64,000 nucleotides of DNA from Seriola aureovittata (lineage: Eukaryota > Chordata > Actinopteri > Carangiformes > Carangidae). Shown here in pieces: positions 45,246 to 64,000 of this stretch. The notes under the pieces are model-generated. The model worked only from the letters and a program-made list of their open reading frames with translations. It was not told the origin of the DNA and made no database searches. Numbering within the stretch: position 1 is the stretch's first letter; every line of letters begins with the position of its first letter. The translations under genes and the position numbers were made by a program. Where the stretch lies: NCBI RefSeq assembly GCF_021018895.1, contig NC_079386.1, forward strand, positions 13,779,052 through 13,843,051. Direction: 5' to 3'.

Positions 45246-48078
45246 CTGTGGGGACGGGAAAGAAACCGAACACACAGATGAGATGTGGCTCGACTCCATC
45301 ATCATTCCATTTTTTATTTATCAAGGGTATGGGAGGTGAATTTGCTGACTGTGTCTCATCCTCTCCCGTCCTGTCTAGCTTGACATTCTCACAATTTACG
45401 TATGAGCTGCTCAGTGTAACCACATCCCTTATCTGCTGGCCACTGAGGTCAACAGGAGACAAAAGAAAAGAGCAAATGCGATATGAGAGAAGGAAAGAGA
45501 GGACATGGAGGATGAGAGAGAACATGAGTAAGAGACAATAAAAATGATGGAGGGAGTAAAAAGATATTCTGAGAGAAAGTGAAAAAGGAAAGAAAGTCAA
45601 GCAAAGGGCTAGAAGAAAATATAATAATGATTTATTCTCACGGGTTCCTTTATGATGGTAAAAATGAGTCACAAACTTGTCAAAACCAAGTAGTAAAAAA
45701 TCTGTTGTTTCAATGTAAAACCCTCGGGGGAAGCATTTACATCCAATTTATCCCTGCTTGTTGCGCTTCTTACTGTTTTATTACCCATTGGCACAAATAA
45801 GGAATCCTTCGCCCTACACACTTTAGTTCAGTATGTGGCAAAAACACCCTAAAGAGAAAATGACCTTAATGAAGTTGCTGCTGCAAAAAGTTTTCCACCA
45901 GATTCCCATTCCCATTTTATTATTGCACAAGGTGCCCCTTAGGTCTTTGGAAAGTGATAAGGTGTGAGTGTGTGTGAGTGTGAGTAATGTGTGTATAGTT
46001 AAAACCGATTCAGATTACTGCAAGAGGATTCATCCGAGCTTGACACTGACGCAGCAGCTGCCAGTGACCAGTAGAGCCAATTACAATGAGCCATTGTCAC
46101 TCAACAGATCAGTCGTTCCAAGGAGACACTGATACAGAGCGAGGTGATGACAAGAAAATCAAACATCACAACAGCATCTGAACTAAAGTCTGACAGATAC
46201 GTCTGCAAGGCCAATATTTTCAGCCAATTTAAGGTCATTACAGATTGAACTGTATAAGCTTATATGCTAATCAATAAGTAAACAACAATGCTAAAGGAAT
46301 GCTTAAGCTAATTTTGAAAGATTGATGTCATTACATAGTTTCTCAACCAGAACGTTTATTTTTAACTGTTAACTTAATCCATACAAATATTAGTCACAAT
46401 TTAAAAAGGACCCTAATCAAAAATGTTTGTTTCATGTTGACCAATATATCATTATCAAACTATTTTTAAACTCTAGAATATCAATAAACACAATGAAGAA
46501 ACGCATTCAAGCTGTATGGTGATATTTGGAAATCCAAAATCTCAACAATATCTAGAAAATTCCACATCATGAGATCAATACACATCTCTCAGCTGCAGAC
46601 TGGTCTGAGAGGAGAGATCTAAAACAGTAACTGGTCATTTTTATCCTCAGCTTAAGGCCTGAGGGTCGAAATATTGAGCAGCTGTAATTGAAACCGTTGC
46701 AGCAGCAGCAGGACAGAGGAGCCAATTGTGCTACATCGTGACTTTCTCCCTTTTCCTGCTTTGATGATGGAGGCGCACCTGTTCTCCTCTACTCTCCTCC
46801 TCCCTCCCCTATCTCTCTCTCTCTCTCTCTCTCTCACTCACCCCCCCTCCCCTCCCATCCGCCTTATACACTGACTGCAATGCACCAATATTCACGCTTC
46901 CTTCAAATCCACCGCTTCCAAACGCAGAGAGGGAAAAGCTGTGAAACGTGGAAAAAAAAGTGGCACCTAAATGTTAATGTTATCCTGTATTCGTGCATCT
47001 TCAATGGGACTATTTTAAGCAACAAATACATAAATGAGCCGGTGGATGGTCGAGGCCTGTGGCCGGAAGGACGGGAGGCAACGTTTGGCTTGGCAACAGA
47101 TCAATCAAGGTGACCGACAATGGAGAGGTCTGTTCAGAAAGCAAGAAGCTATAACTGATGATTCAGTAAATAATTGCCAATCACTGGAAAATGCGGTGAA
47201 ATGTCAGGTTCCTACATGTAAGCTGTTTGTAAACAGTGCAGGCCCGAGCTCCAGGGTGTTACACAATACACACCGATGCACATAATATTAGTCGATTATA
47301 CTCTGTTTACCGACGGCACAGATAACAACATAATAGAGAACATGTTAAAAGAGATGTTTCTTAAATGGCAACACAAGCAACTGCAGATGACACATTTGCG
47401 GACCTCGCGGAGGATGTAACGTTTGATTTGACAGCTTGCTAAAAAAATATACCGTTAAATTACCATCATACGCATTAAATCGCAGTCTTTCTTAACTACA
47501 TAACTGCGACCTCTGCTGCTGTTCATATAAATATCATGTATCCAAATTTTTTACCTTCATCGAAGACAAGTGCGACGCTTTCTATCCCTCGAACAAAGCA
47601 GGACAATGTTGTGATGCTCCAGACAGACCAGAGGCAAGTCTACCAATAGAAAACAAACTGCTTCCGGATATACTTTTCAAAATAAAAGCTCATTTTTTAG
47701 CAAGCGCAACGCAGTGGGACGATTTAGGCTACCGAACACGACGGTTTAGGTTGTCAGTGTGTATAAGTAAAAGCACTCCCTTCGTCTCCAAAGCATGCAA
47801 AAGCAAAGCAATTGATGCTCTCATGCGTTGGTAATTAACGTCAGCCGTTAAATTAACGTTAGCCCTACTTTGAAGGAGGCTGAGTGCTAGGAACTACTTT
47901 GTTAGGTTACCCGTCTTCTTAATTTCACGCTTCTCACGTTATTTGGCTCGTATAAGACACGCAGAAATAGCTCACACATCACTGAGTTTAGTTTAATGCG
48001 ATTACAGTCCCAGCTGAGGTCTGTAATTTAGCTAACATCAGCCTTGGCAAGCTTCTTTTTACGGTCACCTTAACTTAC
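45246..48078 (-). other. klc2: klc2 5' intron
   Basis: A 2.8-kb stretch between the probable noncoding exon and the start-codon exon. It contains a CT run (about 46809-46835) and unique AT-rich sequence. An alternative 5' exon ending CTTCGATGAAG before GTAAAA (about 47558) is possible. No coding exon was recognised. Confidence 0.45.
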
Positions 48079-48230
48079 CCAGACTGTCACTCGACAATGG
48101 AGGACTGCAAGAAAGCGCTTAAATGTGTCCAATGTTGTCCGTTACTGACTTGTAATCCTCACTAAAACTTTAGTTGAGCAAAAAAAAACAGCGATATAAT
48201 CGTGGATGCGCTTCAAATGTGACAGCCGGG
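48079..48230 (-). other. klc2: probable klc2 noncoding first exon
   Basis: On the minus strand the sequence downstream of the GC-rich promoter reaches CAGTCTGG followed by GTAAGT, a perfect donor at 48078-48073. The next acceptor is CCCCACAG before 45245, where an 18-nt 5'UTR piece leads to the start codon at 45227. The 5' end (about 48230) is set only by the promoter motifs. Confidence 0.5.
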
Positions 48231-48345
48231 AGGCGAAAATGGCTGTTCTCCCAGATACCATAACCAAAGATGAGATAAAATATCAAGATGACTACCGTTT
48301 ATCATTTTCTAGGCGGGGCGGGAAAATTATTTCGCGCATGCGCAA
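48230..48345. promoter_or_regulatory. klc2: klc2 GC-rich core promoter (YY1, GC-box, E2F, NRF-1 motifs)
   Basis: The motifs are clustered: AAAATGGC (YY1-like) at 48236-48243, GGGGCGGG (GC-box) at 48315-48322 overlapping GCGGGAAA (E2F-like) at 48318-48325, TTTCGCGC (E2F) at 48330-48337 and a perfect palindromic NRF-1 site GCGCATGCGC at 48334-48343. This is the only CpG-dense patch in about 5 kb and sits just upstream of the candidate noncoding exon. NRF-1/YY1 promoters are usually TATA-less and often bidirectional. Confidence 0.6.
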
Positions 48346-48379
48346 AACCGAAGTGCCGCTCCAAGTTAGTTACTGCTAG
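48239..48379 (+). CDS. short divergent ORF from the klc2 promoter (doubtful)
   Basis: A 46-codon frame starts in an ideal Kozak context (GCGAAAATGG) and reads MAVLPDTITKDEIKYQDDYR, then runs through the E2F/NRF-1 motifs to a TAG. The first 20 residues look plausible, but the rest is promoter sequence. It could be the first coding piece of a divergent transcript (a GTTAGT donor follows at 48365) or coincidence around a YY1 site. No family is recognised. Confidence 0.15.
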   Translation: MAVLPDTITKDEIKYQDDYRLSFSRRGGKIISRMRKTEVPLQVSYC

Positions 48380-49195
48380 CATCTTCTGTAATTCTTTACA
48401 TTTTATAGTAGCGTTTTTTGTTTTTTTTTGTGTTTCATCAGTCCTGAAAAACTGGAACGTTTTCCGTGAGATTTCTTCTTATAGTATAAGCTGTATTAAT
48501 ATTGAATATCTTGTCATTTTAACAAAGATAGAAATGCATAAGGTATTCAACCATCATTTGGTTTTGATTAAGAGGCTTTACGACCATTCAAAAGCATGTT
48601 AATGCAATGTTTTGACCAATCAAATGGCTTTTCACGAAACATGATGTAGGCGTAGTGATTTATCTTGCTTTGCTCGTCCTCTTTGTGTTAAGATGTCAGC
48701 AGAGGCCCCATTCAAAGACTGAGGGGAGCATAGAAGGCAATAGAGTAGTGTACCACTGACCTGCTTCACAAGTATCATGTGCACCATTTATGTACGCTGT
48801 CACTCACTGTTTATGTAACCTTCTAAAATGCAATATTAACCTGCATACTTTAATATGACCAATTTTAATCAAGAAAATATCTCTATATATGGTGTAGTAT
48901 CAATGTATTCTTTTGTCCTGCAGGATAAGTCAAAGCTCTGTAGGAATATCTGTGGACTGTGAACTTTTAATGCAAGTTCTGTAATCTTCTAACTCTCCTT
49001 GCAGCCCCATTAGTTTCATTACTGAGATTTGTTTGATCTTTACTTAGAAAACACTAACCGTTAAATTAGAATTATATATTGCAAGTGTACCACCATTTTA
49101 AGTAAGTATAAAAAAGCTATTACAAGCTACAAACGCACACAAAACATATATATCATTATTAAAAACAAGAGACAAAGCTACAAATCAGGAATATT
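48380..49195. other. klc2-pacs1 intergenic stretch
   Basis: About 0.8 kb of AT-rich unique sequence between the klc2 promoter and the inferred end of the pacs1 transcript. No gene, RNA or repeat signal was seen. Confidence 0.5.
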
Positions 49196-52100
49196 TTTAT
49201 TTTAAAAAACAAATGAAACAATGAACACTTCCACTTTTCATCCCACATCTGTTTGATTGACAAATGTAATCATGAAAAAGCAGAACTACAAAACATGTGA
49301 AATTAAGAAAAACAAACAAAAAAAAGAACTAGAATACAATATAACAAGTACTATCTGATATGTACAAGCATTATAGTTTGTGTAATATAGTTATTGTTAT
49401 AGGCAAAAGGCAAAAAAGCTGAAGACTGCTGCTGAAGAAACAATGGCATGTGCAAAATACTCTCCACAAGTCCACAAGCTTAGGGACACTCTGCTGCGGG
49501 CAGAACCTCGTCAGGCAGAGGTCTCCTGCTTTCATAGGCAAATCCCGTTCCCATGAGGACAGACGGCAAATTTACAAGCTGTGAGGGAATGGGAACAATA
49601 TCTTTTCAGAAAGTTAAGCTTGTGGAAGCCTGGTGAAGAAGACTCTCTCATCATCAGAGGGACATATTTCTGAGGACGGTGGAGAGAAAAGACACTGCTG
49701 ATCACTGACAAATATCGATGGACCGAACAGCTCCTAATCTCTAGCCACGACTAATCAAGGACAGAGGAACCATCGTTACAGCTTCACAAACACAGGTCGA
49801 CACAGGTACAGAGGTACAGGAAAAAACACACAGGAACAAGTTCAAGACTTACATACAGAACAACCAGCGTTTTTCCGAAGAGACTTGAAAACGTGAACGG
49901 CAAGAATGAAGGGAAGATTGTTCTAAAGGTGACGAGAAAAACTGCAGAACGTGGCTGCGATGGAAAAGCATTCAGTTCCTCCAAACATTGAAATGATGAC
50001 TCAAGAACAAGGATCACTTTGTTGTTAATGTGTTATAAGTTATCAGCACCCCATAAACACCACAAATCTATCTGAATATAATCTATCTTTTTTTTTTTTT
50101 CTCAAATTTTAGGTTTGGCAGTGATTTCGTCTTTAACACCTCTCTTTCTTTTCATTTCATATTTCAATTTCAGTTGAATCAGTGAGCGAGTGAAAGCAAA
50201 AGAGGCATCAATAAACTATTACTTATTAAACTATTACAATTTAGGAAAAGTTTAGATTTACATCATTGCAATAATGATGACACTACAAGGCAAAGAGCAT
50301 TTTGAGTTAGTAGAGGTCGATTCTAATTGTAGATGTAAGATCATAGCCCCTCCATGTTCAAGGTATAAGTAAAAAGAAAAAACATTTTTGAAATCCATTT
50401 GTCAAATTTTAAAATGTGGTACCCTTTCACAATAAAGCATACTTAAAAATGTAATGAGTTGCCACTATGACTTATTAAAGTTTATGTGAGACACTGAGTG
50501 GCATTAGCATAGAGTGATGTTTCTGGCCCCTTGATGAATTTTAGTCCAACATTCACTCTGTTTTTGGTCTCTACCAACTCCAGAGGGAAACATCTGTCTC
50601 TTTAGCTGTTAAATGCTCCACGGTGTTCACCAACTAGTTGCTAACTTTGTCTGTCTGTAGTTTGGTGCTGAGCGGGTAGTGTACGGTGGGGTTAACAGAG
50701 ATTTTTGCAGCTGCCTGCTCTGCTGTGGCTGGAAATGAGGCTGATGGGAGCCAGTAACGCTGTGTGCTCAAAAACCAAAACAATGAGCTAAAAGAGGCTA
50801 AAATCGCTGTGTAGCACTGAAAGGGAACTACGGACTTGGGTGTTAATTCTCTGAGTTTGTCACTACGAGTCACCACTTTCACCTTAGACATAGTCATTTG
50901 ACCCATTGTTAATATAAAAATATTGATTAGTGTAGCGTTAAAAAGGAGATGAAGATATATAATACACTAACCAAAGGGATACTTTATGGAAATTTGGTCT
51001 CAAAACCTGGCAACACAAAAGTTCTTTCCATTCATGCATTATAGCAGCTCAAAACCTATTAATCAACATTAATAAAGTCATTAGTGGCAAATTATAAAGC
51101 ATTTTGGGGTTATTTAAGTGGTACCAGAAAACCAAAAATCTCAGTTTGGATCAAGTAACCTCTACTTCAAATTACAGTACTTCAACGCTCACTGATATTC
51201 AGGAGTATTTCAAACCCAGCCTCTTTTTGGAGGCTAGCAGTCAGTCTGTCTCTCAAGCCCTTTACTGCTCTTCAGCAACTCCAGTGAAAGAAAATTGAAG
51301 GTTTCAAGAGGGCTGCGTTCAAGAAGCCCACTGGCTGTTTAATATCTTGTTGTTGTTTACATAGAAAAGTTAGAGAAAAGTGTCCAAACTCGCCGTCTGT
51401 CAACAGTTCATGCAGACTTTCAAATGGCGGCACTGGAGTGGTGGAGCAAATCATTTCTAAAATCTGAAATTAGGCCAATTAACATTAAATTATTATATTT
51501 TAGTGACGCATATCTTTACTGTTGCCTTCAAATCAGTCGTTCACAAAGATGCAGGACAGCATGTGTAAACGAAACTCAATACATTCAAATATTTGTAAGT
51601 AGTTCAAATCAATCAACACCAGACTGAGTGTTTGTTCAGTGGTGACAGATGAGCTGTTAACCGAACAGAGAGCCAACAAACAGGTGAGCTCTGAGACCCT
51701 TCAGCGAGAAACCTTGTGTAACAGGTGCAAACAAACAAACAAACAAAAAAAAGGCTGAGTTTGAGACATGCTGCTGACATCACTGACTGTAACACTGTAC
51801 TTTCTAATCTATTATCAAACAAACAAAAACAGCATTTAAATCAAGACATTGGCATTAACACTATTAAAAAGAAAGAAATATTTTGTTAATACTTCACTGG
51901 AGATGGAGAGTGTTACGATGCAGGTGACACGAGGCAGAGCCACACAGCTTTGCTTTTAAAAAATTGCTTTTTTTTTTTAAAACAATTATTATAAACCACT
52001 AATCCAGATACGTCCTTGAATTTGTACCATAGTTGAATTTCAATGAAATAATTTAAATAAAACTGAATTTCTTCGTCTTCTTTTTTTTTATTTTATAGTT

Positions 52101-53934
52101 GTTGTTTAGTGGTGGAAAAATCTGCATTCGCCTTGTGCCAGGCCACAAAGTAAACAAGACCACAACTGCAGCTTTTGCAGCCCTGATCTGATAATCACCA
52201 CATCATCAACACACAGTGCCAACACACACACACACACACACACACACAAACCAATTTCATGTCCTCTGTCACATGGTGGAAAAAGTATTCCTCCTATTTA
52301 GTGATTTTTTAAATTTTTCTCACCACATTACGTTTATTTCACCACATACACACACTTGTTACCAGTTACTGTACACTCACTAATCACCTCACGACATCCT
52401 AGAGAAAGCATGTAGCAGACCTGTGCCAAAATAACTGAAACCCAAACACTTCTTTTTTCTTTTTTTTTCCTGATAAAATGAAGGTTATTAAGAAGAAAGG
52501 GGGGGATGCTCAAAGGATGTACATTTTGCCCAGGTCCGCTGTTTTCACTGAAGAGAAAGCTGCCAGTCCGTTGCCAATAAAGAGAGGATGTTTTGGGGAC
52601 AACTGGCGACAACATTGTGCTTTATTGCGGGTGACTAACTCCCATTCCTGTGTCATAAATACTCATGAAAGAGCTGGGCTTATCCTGGAAAAAGCAAAAA
52701 AAGAAAAAAATGATCATATTCCCATCAACGCTGCTGTGTTTTAGTCTGTTTTTAAATATGCATTTTGTTTCCTGTTGCATATTTGGTTGGGTCTGCTGTT
52801 AAGAGAGTTAATTTATTTTTTACCAGCTGCAAACGCCCAGATGGTCCATGTGTACTCATAAGTGCATAGCAAATAAGAAGATAAAGGAAACTGCACATTA
52901 CAGTAGCCACTGCCCTGAAACCCTGGAACTCTTCACAAAAACGCACACTATGCATCACACAACAGCATTAAAGGGAAGGTTTGACTATTTATCACCAGAA
53001 CACAATTAAAAAAAAAAAAAGACACTTCCCCCTTTATATATTTTGTTTTTTCTTTTTTTTTTCATCTTTTTTGAAATGTTTGGCATTAGACGTCCAAATG
53101 ACTTATTCTGGCACAGAATCTTTTTTTTAAATGTTACATGGAAGCCCTTGAAATAAAAAAGAAATAATAATAATAAAAAAAAAAGCCTGGGCCTGTTTTG
53201 AAGGGCATCTGTACTGTTGATGTAGAACAGCTGGAAGATGAAATTCATCACAATCCAGCCTTTTATTGACTGCATTTTGTGAGCAGATGAGATGTTTTCT
53301 TTGTGTTTTCATTGGCTCATGCAAACACTGAAGCCCTGTTGCGTTACTTTTTATTTTGAGTTGATGTTTTCCGGCACATGAGTGGTGTATCTGTTAGTTT
53401 GATGCATGCACGTGTGGATCAGGTCATTGAGGTGAGCTTCAAGGGTTTCGCCAAAGGTCGGGGGTCAAAAGTTGAGGGTCAGATTTTAAGGGCTTGAAAT
53501 CGGTAAGTAGTTGCATGCTATTGCATTCCATAGAACGGAAACGTAAATGGCAGTTAGCTAATAAACTTGTGCTGTAAGCCCCTTGTAAACACACACACAC
53601 ATACTGTACATTCACGTGTGCATGCACACTCGACACACACGCACGCACACTCGACACACACGCACGCACTGAAAGGGGCATTAAAGTGACTAGTAACAGC
53701 GCTGCACCCCAACACCACCCTCCTCCTCCTCCTCTTCCTCCTATCCCTCCCCAAAGAGAAATAAGACAACTGTAGCGAACATGAAATTAAAGAAAGAAAA
53801 ACTGTCCGGCCACTCGACGTCTTCTCTCAGCTCGACAGCTGCTGAGAGGCAGGGTCTGTGTGTGTGAAGGTGTGACAGGATCGAGGAGAGTCAAAGGTCA
53901 ATTCTGGGTCAGAGGAGTCAAGGGGCGCTGACCC
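49196..53934 (-). other. pacs1: pacs1 3' untranslated region (inferred extent)
   Basis: No exon of any family was found in this 4.7-kb AT-rich stretch after the pacs1 stop. Minus-strand AATAAA hexamers occur at 49196-49201 (most distal), about 52086 and about 52331, so the 3'UTR may be 1.6-4.7 kb. It contains (CA)n at about 52218-52248 and a CA/CG-mixed run at 53586-53668. Confidence 0.4.

Positions 53935-64000
<10,066 letters not shown>

Noticed and set aside
49196..53934. Possible extra gene between klc2 and pacs1
   Set aside because: No ORF with splice-consistent or domain-like content; read as pacs1 3'UTR or intergenic.

Overview
The window is vertebrate nuclear DNA, almost certainly from a percomorph-type teleost fish. 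It carries split genes with GT-AG introns, abundant (CA)n/(TG)n microsatellites, Tc1/mariner relics and no bacterial-type operons. Exons were assembled by reading frame, splice dinucleotides and phase, and all four genes close in frame across every junction. Protein identities rest on remembered family sequences, because no database search was possible.

Layout: (1) 1-20333, plus strand: alpha-actinin-3 (actn3), exons 2-21, with exon 1 (N-terminal ~49 residues) off the left edge; 1-6685 is intron 1. The 3'UTR runs to a polyadenylation signal at 21703. (2) 22046-32812, minus strand: a complete 18-exon protein kinase D family gene of about 793 aa (ubiquitin-like domain, C1a, C1b, PH, kinase), tail-to-tail with actn3. 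It looks divergent from PRKD1/2/3. (3) 36636-45227 (coding), minus strand: kinesin light chain 2 (klc2), 13 coding exons, 625 aa, with a probable noncoding first exon at 48079-48230 and a GC-rich promoter around 48230-48345. (4) 53935-63726, minus strand: the C-terminal 647 residues (17 exons) of PACS1. Its N-terminal part lies beyond the right edge, and its 3'UTR reaches to about 49196.

The order actn3 - prkd - klc2 - pacs1 matches the human 11q13 neighbourhood (ACTN3, KLC2, PACS1) except for the kinase, which mammals do not have there. Paralogous human blocks hold ACTN1/PRKD1/KLC1/PACS2 (chromosome 14) and ACTN4/PRKD2/KLC3 (chromosome 19). The kinase is therefore best explained as the fourth, mammal-lost genome-duplication copy of PRKD, and this is the most interesting inference here. 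No dedicated 'system' such as an operon or defence island is present; the four genes are functionally separate (Z-disc crosslinker, DAG-regulated kinase, kinesin cargo adaptor, furin/TGN sorting adaptor).

The other notable pattern is the way TG/CA microsatellites sit directly on splice sites. They occur at the acceptor of actn3 exon 4 and at several pacs1, klc2 and prkd acceptors. Two Tc1-type miniature elements and several copies of a degenerate dispersed repeat occupy the introns.
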